This document shows, piece by piece, positions 17,636 to 26,525 of a DNA stretch of 64,000 bases. The notes below the pieces were generated by a model. The model ran no database searches. It was given only the letters and a program-made list of their open reading frames with translations, and was not told the DNA's origin. Numbering within the stretch: position 1 is the first letter of the stretch; each line of letters begins with the position of its first letter. The DNA is taken from assembly GCF_003994415.1 (NCBI RefSeq), contig NZ_CP034689.1, positions 1,488,001-1,552,000 on the forward strand. The letters run 5' to 3'. The translations under genes and the position numbers were made by a program. The stretch comes from Achromobacter spanius. Its GTDB lineage: Bacteria; Pseudomonadota; Gammaproteobacteria; Burkholderiales; Burkholderiaceae_B.

Positions 17636-19663
17636 ATGTCTAGCTCACCCAATCTCTACTTGCTCATCGCGCTGGCACCGCTGGCCGGAGCAATTCTCGC
17701 GGGCCTTTTCGGCACCGGCTTCCTGGGCCGTCCCATCGGCCGCCGCGCGTCCCACGTCATCACCATTCTTGGCGTACTCATCTCGGCCATCGGTTCGGTG
17801 GTGGTGCTGGGCGACGTGCTCAACGGCCTGCGCTTTGACGGCGCGGTCTACACCTGGAGCCTGATCGGCCAGACCAAGCTGGAAATCGGCTTCCTGATCG
17901 ATCCGCTGTCGGCCATGATGATGGTCGTGGTCACGTCGGTGTCGCTGATGGTGCACATCTACACCATCGGCTACATGGCTGACGACCCCGGCTATCAGCG
18001 CTTCTTCTCGTACATCTCGCTGTTCACGTTCTCCATGCTGATGCTGGTGATGTCGAACAACATGGTGCAGCTGTTCTTCGGCTGGGAAGCAGTGGGCCTG
18101 GTGTCGTACCTGCTGATCGGTTTCTGGTACACCCGCCCGACGGCCATCTTCGCCAACATGAAGGCATTCCTGATCAACCGCGTCGGTGACTTCGGCTTCG
18201 TGCTGGGTATCGGCCTGTTGTTCGCGTACGCCGGCACGATGCACTACGGCGAAGTCTTCGCCCAAGCCGACAAGCTGGCCGCGATGACCCTGCCGGGTTC
18301 TGACTGGATGCTGCTGACGGTGGCGTGTATCTGCCTGTTCATCGGCGCCATGGGCAAATCGGCCCAGGTTCCGCTGCACGCCTGGCTGCCTGACTCCATG
18401 GAAGGCCCGACCCCGATCTCCGCACTGATCCACGCCGCCACCATGGTGACGGCCGGTATCTTCATGGTGGCGCGCTTCTCGCCGCTGTTTGAACTGTCGG
18501 ACGTGGCGCTGTCGTTCATCATCGTGATCGGCGCCATCGGCGCGCTGTTCCTGGGCATCCTGGGCATCATCCAGACTGACATCAAGCGCGTTGTTGCGTA
18601 CTCCACGCTGTCGCAGCTGGGTTACATGACGGTGGCGCTGGGCGCCTCGGCCTACTCGGTGGCCATTTTCCACCTGATGACCCACGCGTTCTTCAAGGCG
18701 CTGCTGTTCCTGGGCGCGGGCTCGGTCATCATCGGCATGCACCACGACCAGGACATCCGCAACATGGGTGGCCTGCGCAAGTACATGCCAATCACCTGGA
18801 TCACGTTCCTGCTGGGCACGCTGGCACTGGTTGGCACGCCGTTCTTCTCGGGTTTCTACTCGAAGGAAAACATTATCGAAGCGGCCGGCCACGCCAACGT
18901 CTGGGGCGCAAGCTTCGCGTACTACGCCGTGCTGATCGGTGTGTTCGTGACCTCGCTGTACTCGTTCCGCGTGTATTTCCTGGTCTTCCACGGCAAGGAA
19001 CGCTTCGACACCAGTGACCACGGTCATGGCCATGGCCACGACGATCACGGTCATGACGACCACGGCCACGGCCATCATGGCGGCAAGCCGCATGAGTCGC
19101 CCTGGGTGGTCACGCTGCCGCTGATCCTGCTGGCGATTCCGTCGGTGCTGGTTGGCGCCTGGGCGGTTGACCCGATGCTGTTCGGCAAGTTCTTCAACGG
19201 CGTGATCACGGTGCTGCCGCAGCATCCGGCCATGCACGAACTGCAAGAAGAGTGGCACGGCTGGGTCGCCTACGGCCTGCATGCCTTCCAGACCCTGCCG
19301 TTCTGGCTGGTCGTGGCTGGTTTCGTCATTGCCTGGTACTGCTACCTGATCAATCCCAAGGTTCCGGCCGCCATCAAGGCCAACCTCTCCGGCGTCAACA
19401 AGGTGCTTGAAAACAAGTACTACGTGGACTGGGTCAACGAGCAGATCATTGCTCGCGGCATGCGCGCCCTGGGCCGTGGCCTGTGGCAGACCGGCGACCG
19501 CGGCATCATCGATGGCCTGCTGGTCAACGGTAGCGCCCGCGTCGTGGGCTGGGTGGCAGCGGTCAGCCGCCACCTGCAATCCGGCTTCATCTATCACTAC
19601 GCGTTCGCGATGATCATCGGCATCATGGCGCTGGTGACTTTCTTTGTGCTGATTCCCCAATGA
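17636..19663 (+). CDS. nuoL: NADH-quinone oxidoreductase subunit L
   Basis: 675 residues, an antiporter-like proton-pumping subunit with about 16 helices. The signatures MVQLFFGWEAVGLVSYLLIG (key Glu), KSAQVPLHAWLPDSMEGPTP and the long C-terminal lateral helix region are present. A striking histidine-rich cytosolic or periplasmic loop occupies residues 461-481, absent from E. coli NuoL. The stop overlaps the most upstream possible nuoM start. Confidence 0.96.
   Translation: MSSSPNLYLLIALAPLAGAILAGLFGTGFLGRPIGRRASHVITILGVLISAIGSVVVLGDVLNGLRFDGAVYTWSLIGQTKLEIGFLIDPLSAMMMVVVTSVSLMVHIYTIGYMADDPGYQRFFSYISLFTFSMLMLVMSNNMVQLFFGWEAVGLVSYLLIGFWYTRPTAIFANMKAFLINRVGDFGFVLGIGLLFAYAGTMHYGEVFAQADKLAAMTLPGSDWMLLTVACICLFIGAMGKSAQVPLHAWLPDSMEGPTPISALIHAATMVTAGIFMVARFSPLFELSDVALSFIIVIGAIGALFLGILGIIQTDIKRVVAYSTLSQLGYMTVALGASAYSVAIFHLMTHAFFKALLFLGAGSVIIGMHHDQDIRNMGGLRKYMPITWITFLLGTLALVGTPFFSGFYSKENIIEAAGHANVWGASFAYYAVLIGVFVTSLYSFRVYFLVFHGKERFDTSDHGHGHGHDDHGHDDHGHGHHGGKPHESPWVVTLPLILLAIPSVLVGAWAVDPMLFGKFFNGVITVLPQHPAMHELQEEWHGWVAYGLHAFQTLPFWLVVAGFVIAWYCYLINPKVPAAIKANLSGVNKVLENKYYVDWVNEQIIARGMRALGRGLWQTGDRGIIDGLLVNGSARVVGWVAAVSRHLQSGFIYHYAFAMIIGIMALVTFFVLIPQ
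19016..19078 (+). repeat. Histidine/glycine/aspartate-rich repeat in NuoL loop
   Basis: Codons 461-481 of nuoL encode DHGHGHGHDDHGHDDHGHGH plus one more H, ten histidines in 21 residues. The DNA consists of degenerate six-base units (CAYGGY / GACGAY). The segment lies between two transmembrane helices and could bind divalent metal ions. Confidence 0.85.
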
Positions 19664-21162
19664 TGGCAAGCGAGATGGCATCCAACACTTTCCCCTGGCT
19701 CACGCTTGCGATCTTTGTCCCGATCGTATTCGGCCTGCTGGTGCTGGCGGTGGGCCGTGACGACCGTCCCGGTCTGACGCGCGGCCTGTCGCTGGCCGGC
19801 GCCGTTGCCGGTTTCCTCGTCACGATTCCGCTCTACACCGGTTTTGACAACACCACGGCCGCCATGCAGTTCGTGGAAAAGGCCTCGTGGATCGAAGCCT
19901 TCAACGTCAATTACCACTTGGGCATCGACGGCATTTCGCTGTGGTTCGTCCTCCTGACCGCGTTCATCACCGTCATCGTGGTGCTGGCCGGCTGGGAAGT
20001 CATCACCAGCCGCGTGGCGCAGTACATGGCCGCCTTCCTGATCCTGTCGGGTCTGATGGTGGGCGTGTTCGCCGCGCTGGACGGCATGCTGTTCTACGTG
20101 TTCTTCGAAGCCACGCTGATCCCGATGTACATCATCATCGGGGCGTGGGGCGGCGATAACCGTATCTACGCGGCATTCAAGTTCTTCCTCTACACGCTGA
20201 TGGGTTCCCTGCTGACCCTGATCGCCTTCATCTACCTGTGGCATGCATCGGGTGGTTCGTTCGACATCCTGACCTGGCACCAGGTCAAGCTGGGCCAGAC
20301 CGAACAGATCCTGATCTTCGTGGCGCTGCTGGCGGCCTTCGCGGTGAAGGTGCCGATGTGGCCGGTTCACACCTGGTTGCCGGACGTGCACGTTGAAGCG
20401 CCCACGGGCGGCTCCATCGTGCTGGCCGCGATCATGCTGAAGCTGGGCGCCTATGGCTTCCTGCGCTTCTCGCTGCCGATCACGCCCGACGCCTCGCACA
20501 GCCTGGCCGGCCTGATGATCACGTTGTCGCTGATTGCGGTGATCTACATCGGACTGGTGGCGATCATCCAGGAAGACATGAAGAAGCTGGTGGCTTACTC
20601 GTCGGTTGCCCACATGGGTTTCGTGACGCTGGGCTTCTTCATCTTCAACACGGCCGGCGTCGAAGGCGCCATCGTGCAGATGATTTCCCACGGCTTCGTG
20701 TCGGGCGCCATGTTCATGTGTATCGGCGTGCTGTATGACCGCATGCACTCACGCCAGATCGCCGATTACGGTGGTGTGGTCAACGTGATGCCGCGCTTCG
20801 CCACGTTCTTCATCCTGTTCTCGATGGCCAACAGCGGCCTGCCGGCCACCAGCGGTTTCGTCGGCGAGTTCATGGTGATCATGGGCGCGGTCGAGCACAA
20901 CTTCTGGATCGGCCTGTTGGCGGCTACCGCCCTGATCATGGGGGCTGCGTATTCGCTGTGGATGGTCAAGCGTGTGGTCCTGGGCGACATCGCCAATGAC
21001 CACGTCCGCGAGCTGACCGATATCAACCGCCGCGAATTTGTGATTCTTGGCGTGATGGCGATCGCCGTGTTGTACATGGGGATCTATCCCAAGCCCTTTA
21101 CCGACGTCATGCACGTATCGGTCGAGGCCCTGCTGCAACACGTTGCCGTCTCGAAACTGTAA
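19660..21162 (+). CDS. nuoM: NADH-quinone oxidoreductase subunit M
   Basis: 500 residues, the second antiporter-like subunit with about 14 helices. FYVFFEATLIPMYIIIGAWG contains the proton-path glutamate, and KVPMWPVHTWLPDVHVEAPT the conserved lysine/loop. Start uncertain: ATG at 19660 overlaps the nuoL stop (coupling as elsewhere in this operon); ATG at 19663 and 19675 are also in frame, the last giving MASNTFPWLTLAIFVPIVFG. Confidence 0.96.
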   Translation: MMASEMASNTFPWLTLAIFVPIVFGLLVLAVGRDDRPGLTRGLSLAGAVAGFLVTIPLYTGFDNTTAAMQFVEKASWIEAFNVNYHLGIDGISLWFVLLTAFITVIVVLAGWEVITSRVAQYMAAFLILSGLMVGVFAALDGMLFYVFFEATLIPMYIIIGAWGGDNRIYAAFKFFLYTLMGSLLTLIAFIYLWHASGGSFDILTWHQVKLGQTEQILIFVALLAAFAVKVPMWPVHTWLPDVHVEAPTGGSIVLAAIMLKLGAYGFLRFSLPITPDASHSLAGLMITLSLIAVIYIGLVAIIQEDMKKLVAYSSVAHMGFVTLGFFIFNTAGVEGAIVQMISHGFVSGAMFMCIGVLYDRMHSRQIADYGGVVNVMPRFATFFILFSMANSGLPATSGFVGEFMVIMGAVEHNFWIGLLAATALIMGAAYSLWMVKRVVLGDIANDHVRELTDINRREFVILGVMAIAVLYMGIYPKPFTDVMHVSVEALLQHVAVSKL

Positions 21163-21171
21163 GACAAGACA

Positions 21172-22656
21172 ATGATGCAATCCCAAATCGATTTCGCCCT
21201 GGCGGCGCCGGAAATCCTTCTGCTGGTTTCCGGCCTGGCTATCCTGCTCGTCGACGCGGTCAGCAATCACCCCGAGCGCAAGCCGACGTTTCTGCTGACC
21301 CTGCTGGTGTTGGGCGCGCTGACCGTCGTGTCGGCTGTGCAATGGATGAACGGCGTTAAGGGCGCGACCTTCCACGGTCTGTACGTCACCGACGAACTGT
21401 CGCACCTGCTGAAGATCGCGTCCTACATTGCCGTGGGCGCCACGCTGGTCTATGGCCGTGTCTATGCGCAAGTGCGTGACATGCTCAAGGGCGGCGAGCT
21501 TTACGTCCTGACGCTGTTCGCGCTGCTGGGCCAGATGGTCATGATTTCCTCCGGGAACCTGATCTCCATCTACCTGGGCCTGGAACTGATGTCGCTGGCG
21601 CTGTACGCGCTGATCGCGCTGCGCCGCGATGACGTCGTGGCCACCGAAGCCGCCATGAAGTACTTCGTGCTGGGCGCGTTGGCCTCGGGCTTCCTGCTGT
21701 ACGGCATGTCGATGGTCTACGGCGCCACGGGTCACCTGGACCTGGCCGAAGTGTCCAAGGTCATCGCCGCCGGTAAGGCCGAGAAGATGGCGCTGGTGTT
21801 CGGCATTGTGTTCCTGGTATCGGGCCTGGCGTTCAAGCTGGGCGCCGTGCCGTTCCACATGTGGGTGCCGGACGTCTACCAAGGCTCGCCGACCGCCGTC
21901 ACGCTGATCCTGGGCGGCGCGCCCAAGCTGGCGGCCTTCGCTATCACCCTGCGTCTGCTGGTGGACGGCCTGCATGGCCTGGCCGCCGACTGGCAGCCGA
22001 TGTTGATGATTCTGGCCGTGCTGTCGCTGGCGATCGGTAACCTGACCGCCATCGCGCAGACCAACTTCAAGCGCATGCTGGCTTATTCGACCATCTCGCA
22101 CATGGGCTTCGTGCTCTTGGGCCTGATGTCGGGCGCGGTCGAAGGCAAGCCGGAACTGTCGTCGGCCGCCTATGGCGCGTCGCTGTTCTACATGCTGACC
22201 TACGTGCTGACCACGCTGGCCAGCTTCGGCATCGTGCTGCTGCTGTCGCGCCAGGGTTTCGAGTGCGAGCACATCGACGACCTGAAGGGCCTGAACCGCC
22301 GTAGCCCGTGGCATGCGTTCATCGTGCTGCTGCTGATGTTCTCGCTGGCCGGCATTCCGCCGCTGGTGGGCTTCTACGCCAAGCTGGCCGTGCTGCAAGC
22401 GCTGGTCAGCGCGGGCCACGTGACGCTGGCGGTGGTGGCGGTGCTGTTCTCGCTGATCGGCGCGTTCTACTACCTGCGTGTCGTGAAGGTCGTTTACTTC
22501 GACGAACCGGTGGCTGATGTGGCCCCGATCGTCGCGACCTGCGGTCAACGCGGCCTGCTGTCGATCAACGGCGCCATGATGCTGCTGTTGGGCCTGTTGC
22601 CCGGTGGCCTGATGGCGCTGTGCGTGCAGGCGATTCGTTCGTCGCTGAGCCTGTAA
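21172..22656 (+). CDS. nuoN: NADH-quinone oxidoreductase subunit N
   Basis: 494 residues, the third antiporter-like proton-pumping subunit. ISIYLGLELMSLALYALIAL carries the key glutamate, and GAVPFHMWVPDVYQGSPTAV the conserved loop. This is the last of the 14 nuo genes, so the operon encodes a full complex I with separate NuoC and NuoD. Confidence 0.97.
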   Translation: MMQSQIDFALAAPEILLLVSGLAILLVDAVSNHPERKPTFLLTLLVLGALTVVSAVQWMNGVKGATFHGLYVTDELSHLLKIASYIAVGATLVYGRVYAQVRDMLKGGELYVLTLFALLGQMVMISSGNLISIYLGLELMSLALYALIALRRDDVVATEAAMKYFVLGALASGFLLYGMSMVYGATGHLDLAEVSKVIAAGKAEKMALVFGIVFLVSGLAFKLGAVPFHMWVPDVYQGSPTAVTLILGGAPKLAAFAITLRLLVDGLHGLAADWQPMLMILAVLSLAIGNLTAIAQTNFKRMLAYSTISHMGFVLLGLMSGAVEGKPELSSAAYGASLFYMLTYVLTTLASFGIVLLLSRQGFECEHIDDLKGLNRRSPWHAFIVLLLMFSLAGIPPLVGFYAKLAVLQALVSAGHVTLAVVAVLFSLIGAFYYLRVVKVVYFDEPVADVAPIVATCGQRGLLSINGAMMLLLGLLPGGLMALCVQAIRSSLSL

Positions 22657-22669
22657 GCGGAACCCGGCC

Positions 22670-22999
22670 ATGAACCAGACGCTGGCGGTATGGCTGTTGA
22701 TCGCGCTGGCGCTGGTCAGCGCCAACCTGCCGTTCCTGACCGAACGCGTCTTCGCCGTCTTGCCCTGGAAGCAGGGTGGGGCGGTGGCGGTCAAGCCGTT
22801 CTGGATGCGTCTGGTTGAAGTGCTGGTGTTTTACGGCATCGTCGGCGCGTTGGGTTTTGCTTTCGAATCCACGCTGGGCAATCGCTTTGCCCAGACGTGG
22901 GAGTTCTACGCCATTACCCTCAGCCTGTACCTGGTGCTGGCCTATCCGGGCTTCGTGTACCGCTATCTGTTCAAGCGGCACCCTCGCTTACGGGTTTGA
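22670..22999 (+). CDS. DUF2818 family small membrane protein, possible complex I-linked accessory
   Basis: 109 residues with three predicted transmembrane helices: an N-terminal one (LAVWLLIALALVSANLPFL), a middle one (LVEVLVFYGIVGALGFAF) and a C-terminal one (FYAITLSLYLVLAYPGFVYR). It belongs to the DUF2818 family, known mainly in betaproteobacteria right after nuoN. It starts 13 bases after the nuoN stop and shares the operon terminator, so it is expressed with complex I. No catalytic motif is visible. A role in complex I assembly or stability is inference from linkage. Confidence 0.85.
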   Translation: MNQTLAVWLLIALALVSANLPFLTERVFAVLPWKQGGAVAVKPFWMRLVEVLVFYGIVGALGFAFESTLGNRFAQTWEFYAITLSLYLVLAYPGFVYRYLFKRHPRLRV

Positions 23000-23017
23000 A
23001 TGCCCCGCCAACGCCAC

Positions 23018-23043
23018 AAAACGCCCTACGGGGCGTTTTTCTT
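23018..23043 (+). terminator. Rho-independent terminator of the nuo operon
   Basis: Stem AAAACGCCC / GGGCGTTTT (23018-23026 with 23031-23039) with a TACG loop and T-rich tail (TTCTTTT). It lies 19 bases after the DUF2818 stop. Confidence 0.9.
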
Positions 23044-23292
23044 TTGAGGATGTGAAATGCGACACGCTCAAACCCGCCCGCTGTGGCGGTGCCGTGGCGG
23101 GCCGCAGCAAAGATGGTTTGGGCAAGAGCAGCGGCGCCGTCCGCGTCCCCCGTTATCTATTTACGGGTGTTGTTTTTTCATCTTTTACCGACCGGCAATG
23201 CCGTCATTCAGGTGTCGTTCAGCGCTCAAGATCAAAATCGCAACCGGTAAAAAAACAAGAATCGTTGCTATTCACATTCTGGAGAAGCTGGT

Positions 23293-25572
23293 TTGAAGTC
23301 CCAAGATTCGTATTCGCTGAATACGCTCGCTACCTCGCTTGCCGCGGCCATTGCGGCGCCCGCCCTGTTCATCAGCCCCTACGCCGCCGCGCAGTCCACG
23401 GATTCGGGTGTCACGCAGCTTGCGCCGGTTCGGGTGGAGGGCGAGGGCTCTTCCTACCAAACGAACACCGTACCGTCGCCCAAGATGACGGCGCCGCTGC
23501 TCGACACGCCGCGCACTGTGCAGGTGGTGCCCAAGCAGGTGATCCAGGATCAGGCCGCGTCGACCTTGCAGGACGTGCTGCGCAACTCGCCCGGCATTAC
23601 GTTTGGCGCCGGTGAAGGCGGCCGTCCGGGTGGCGATCTTCCCATTATTCGCGGGCAGAATGCCGCCAGCAGCCTGTTCCTGGACGGTATCCGCGATTCC
23701 AGCACGCAGGTGCGCGACACCTTCAACCTGGAACAGGTGGAAGTGATCAAGGGTCCGGACTCGGTGTATTCCGGCCGGGGCGGGGCGGGCGGCAGCATCA
23801 ACATGGTCAGCAAGGCGCCCAAGGCCACTGACTTCACTGAAGCCACCGCGCAGATCGGCACCGACAACAATTACCGCGCGACCATCGACAGCAACTGGCG
23901 ACTGGCCGACAAGGCCGCCTTCCGCCTGAACGTGATGGGCAACAAGGGCGATGTGGCCGGCCGCGACAACGCCGTGGACTTCGAACGTTGGGGCGTGGCT
24001 CCGTCGCTGATGCTGGGCGTGGGAACGCCGACGCGCATCACGCTCAGCTACTACCACTATCAAGACGACAGCATGCCGGACTACTCCATTCCGTATGACC
24101 CGAAGACGGGGCAGCCGGTCACGGAGACGATGGGCGTGAGCCGCAAGTCGTTCTATGGCCTGACGGGCCGCGACTTCATGAAGACCCGCGACGACGTTGC
24201 CACGGTGGACTTCCAGCATGATTTCTCGGACAAGCTGCAGCTGCGCAACGTGACCCGCTATGGCCGGGGCACCACGGACTTTGCCGCGACGAACCCGGAC
24301 GACAGCAAGGGCAATGTGGCCAACGGCCTGGTGTACCGCGCGCTGAAGTCGGGCTACTACGTCACCAAGACCTTCGCCAACCAGACCGACCTGACCGGCG
24401 AATTCGACACGGGCAGCCTGAAGCACACCTTCGACCTGGGCTTTGAATACAGCAACATCAAGCAGAACAAGGACGGCTACAAGGAATCGGGCGTGCCCAC
24501 GGGCGGTAGCAACTGCGTGACCGCAACCAGCGCCGCCGGCGTCAACACCTACGCCAACCCGGCACTGTGCGCGTCCTTGTGGGACCCGGACCCCGGCACC
24601 GACTACCCGGGCACGCTGACCCGCAACAACAACCCCGCGCGCTACAACACGGATACCCTGGCGCTCTACGGGTTTGACACCATCAAGTTCAACGAGCAGT
24701 GGCAAGCCAGCCTGGGCGCGCGCTGGGACAACTACCGCACCAGCGGCAGCAACATCGCCGCCGGCCGTAACGACCCGGCGGGCACGCCGTCGTTCTACAG
24801 CACCAGCCGCAACGACAACCTGTTCAACTACCAGATCGGCCTGGCGTACAAGCCTTTGCCCAACGGCACCATCTACGCCACGTACGGCACCTCGTCCACG
24901 CCTTCGGCCATTGCGGCCAGCGCCACCAGCGACGCTACGTCGCTGAGCAATTCGTCGCTGGAACCCGAAAAAAGCCGCACCGTGGAAGTGGGCACCAAGT
25001 GGCAGGTCTTTGACGACCGCCTGACGCTGTCGGCCGCGGCGTTCCACGACATCCGCAAGAACACCAGCGTGGCGGTGTCGGCCACCGAAGTGGCGCAGGT
25101 GGGCGAGGCCAAGGTGCGCGGCATTGAACTGGGCTTCTCGGGCAACATCACGCCCAAGTGGAACGTGTTCGGCGGCTACACCTTCATGGATAGCGAAATG
25201 ACCAAGGGCGCCTACAACAGCGGCGCCGTGGGTCAGGACCTGCCCAATACCCCGCGCAACGCCTTCAGCCTGTGGACCACCTACAAGGTGCTGCCCAAGC
25301 TGACGGTGGGCGGCGGCGCCTACTACGTGGACAAGGTCTACGGCAATTCAGACGCCACCCGTAACGCCAACGGCACGCCCAAGGCGCGCTGGGTGCCGTC
25401 GTACTGGCGCTTCGACGCCATGGCGGCCTACGAATTCAACGAGCACTACTCGGCGCAACTGAACGTGCTGAACCTGTTCGACGAAACGTACTACACCAAG
25501 GCTTACGCGGCCCACTACGCGGCGCTGGGCACCGGACGCGCGGCGTTGCTGACGCTGAAGATGCGCTACTGA
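23293..25572 (+). CDS. TonB-dependent siderophore receptor
   Basis: 759 residues. The start is a TTG preceded at good spacing (8 bases) by GGAG within CTGGAGAAGCTGG; no ATG is in frame before the signal peptide. The signal sequence (LAAAIAAPALFISPYAAAQ) is followed by a plug domain (about residues 50-170; PRTVQVVPKQVIQDQAASTL, LFLDGIRD, VEVIKGPDSVYSGRGGAGG) and a 22-strand barrel ending LLTLKMRY. A Cys pair near residues 412 and 428 probably forms a disulfide in an extracellular loop. The sequence resembles catecholate/ferrichrome receptors of the Fiu/BfrD type. No ABC importer, TonB or regulator sits nearby, so it is an orphan receptor. Iron (Fur) control is expected but no convincing Fur box was found. 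Confidence 0.93.
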   Translation: MKSQDSYSLNTLATSLAAAIAAPALFISPYAAAQSTDSGVTQLAPVRVEGEGSSYQTNTVPSPKMTAPLLDTPRTVQVVPKQVIQDQAASTLQDVLRNSPGITFGAGEGGRPGGDLPIIRGQNAASSLFLDGIRDSSTQVRDTFNLEQVEVIKGPDSVYSGRGGAGGSINMVSKAPKATDFTEATAQIGTDNNYRATIDSNWRLADKAAFRLNVMGNKGDVAGRDNAVDFERWGVAPSLMLGVGTPTRITLSYYHYQDDSMPDYSIPYDPKTGQPVTETMGVSRKSFYGLTGRDFMKTRDDVATVDFQHDFSDKLQLRNVTRYGRGTTDFAATNPDDSKGNVANGLVYRALKSGYYVTKTFANQTDLTGEFDTGSLKHTFDLGFEYSNIKQNKDGYKESGVPTGGSNCVTATSAAGVNTYANPALCASLWDPDPGTDYPGTLTRNNNPARYNTDTLALYGFDTIKFNEQWQASLGARWDNYRTSGSNIAAGRNDPAGTPSFYSTSRNDNLFNYQIGLAYKPLPNGTIYATYGTSSTPSAIAASATSDATSLSNSSLEPEKSRTVEVGTKWQVFDDRLTLSAAAFHDIRKNTSVAVSATEVAQVGEAKVRGIELGFSGNITPKWNVFGGYTFMDSEMTKGAYNSGAVGQDLPNTPRNAFSLWTTYKVLPKLTVGGGAYYVDKVYGNSDATRNANGTPKARWVPSYWRFDAMAAYEFNEHYSAQLNVLNLFDETYYTKAYAAHYAALGTGRAALLTLKMRY

Positions 25573-25587
25573 TCGGGCGCGGGAATG

Positions 25588-25621
25588 AAAATAGCCACCT
25601 TGATCGGTGGCTATTTTTTTT
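25588..25621. terminator. Bidirectional terminator between the TonB receptor and serB
   Basis: Stem ATAGCCACC / GGTGGCTAT (25591-25599 with 25606-25614) flanked by AAA on the left and eight T on the right. It serves the receptor on the plus strand and can serve the convergent serB transcript on the minus strand. Confidence 0.9.
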
Positions 25622-25643
25622 GCACGTTGAAGCCCGGGCGAAA

Positions 25644-26501
25644 TCAGCTTTCAAACCAGTTCAGCACGCCGTCCAGCCCGGTGACGTTCAAGGCGAAGCG
25701 CGTTTGCTCGCGCACCACCGGCTTGGCGTGATAGGCCACGGGGAAGCCCGCGGCGCCCAGCATCAGCAAGTCGTTGGCGCCGTCGCCCATGGCGATGATC
25801 TGGTCTTTGGTGGCGCCGTGGGTGCGCGCGAATTCGCGCAGGTAGACGGCCTTGGCCTGCGCGTCCAGGATGTCGCCCAGCACGTGGCCGGTCAGCAGGC
25901 CGTTGTCGATTTCCAGCGTGTTGGCGTGTGCGCTGTCCAGCTTCAGGCGTTCGCGCAGGCGGTCGGTAAAGAAGGTGAAGCCGCCCGACACCAGCAGCAC
26001 CTTGATGCCGGCTGCCTGCGCCGTGGAGATCAGCCGTTCGGCGCCGGGATTCAGGCGCAGCTTTTCCACATACACCTGTTCCAGCGCTTCGGCGGGCACG
26101 CCCTTGAGCAGCGCGACGCGGCGGCGCAGGCTTTCGGCAAAGTCCTTGATTTCGCCGCGCATGGCGGCTTCGGTGATTTCGGACACCTTGTCCTTCACAC
26201 CCACCACGCCCGCGATCTCGTCGATGCATTCGATGTTGATCAGCGTGGAATCCATGTCCATCGCCAACACCTTGCAGCCAGACAGCTTCAGCCCGGCGGG
26301 CACGAACGCCACATCAACGCCCTGGCGTTCAGCCCAGGCCACGACTTCGGCACGGGTCAGGGCGTCGTGCTGAACGTCCAGCAAGCGGGCGGCGGTATTG
26401 CTGATGCGCGCCACGCCCTGGGCTTGGGCCATGGCGGCCAGTTGCTCGGCGTGTTCGATGCGTAGGCCGGGAGATTGGACGACAAGGTGATGGGTGGTCA
26501 T
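25644..26501 (-). CDS. serB: Phosphoserine phosphatase SerB
   Basis: 285 residues, HAD superfamily. Motif I DMDSTLINIE (nucleophile Asp and acid Asp), motif II VSGGF, motif III lysine, and motif IV GDGANDLLML are all present; the cap-domain residues ECIDEIAG are those of SerB. It catalyses the last step of L-serine synthesis. An N-terminal region of about 75 residues resembles the regulatory domain of longer SerB proteins. It lies 24 bases after mfd on the same strand and is probably cotranscribed. Confidence 0.95.
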   Translation of the reverse strand: MTTHHLVVQSPGLRIEHAEQLAAMAQAQGVARISNTAARLLDVQHDALTRAEVVAWAERQGVDVAFVPAGLKLSGCKVLAMDMDSTLINIECIDEIAGVVGVKDKVSEITEAAMRGEIKDFAESLRRRVALLKGVPAEALEQVYVEKLRLNPGAERLISTAQAAGIKVLLVSGGFTFFTDRLRERLKLDSAHANTLEIDNGLLTGHVLGDILDAQAKAVYLREFARTHGATKDQIIAMGDGANDLLMLGAAGFPVAYHAKPVVREQTRFALNVTGLDGVLNWFES

Positions 26502-26525
26502 AAGAAAATTGGGAAGGTCGTGGAT

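Noticed and set aside
23257..23275. Possible Fur box before the TonB receptor (GAAT-N7-ATTC)
   Set aside because: Only 9 of 19 positions agree with the Fur consensus GATAATGATAATCATTATC; insufficient to call.
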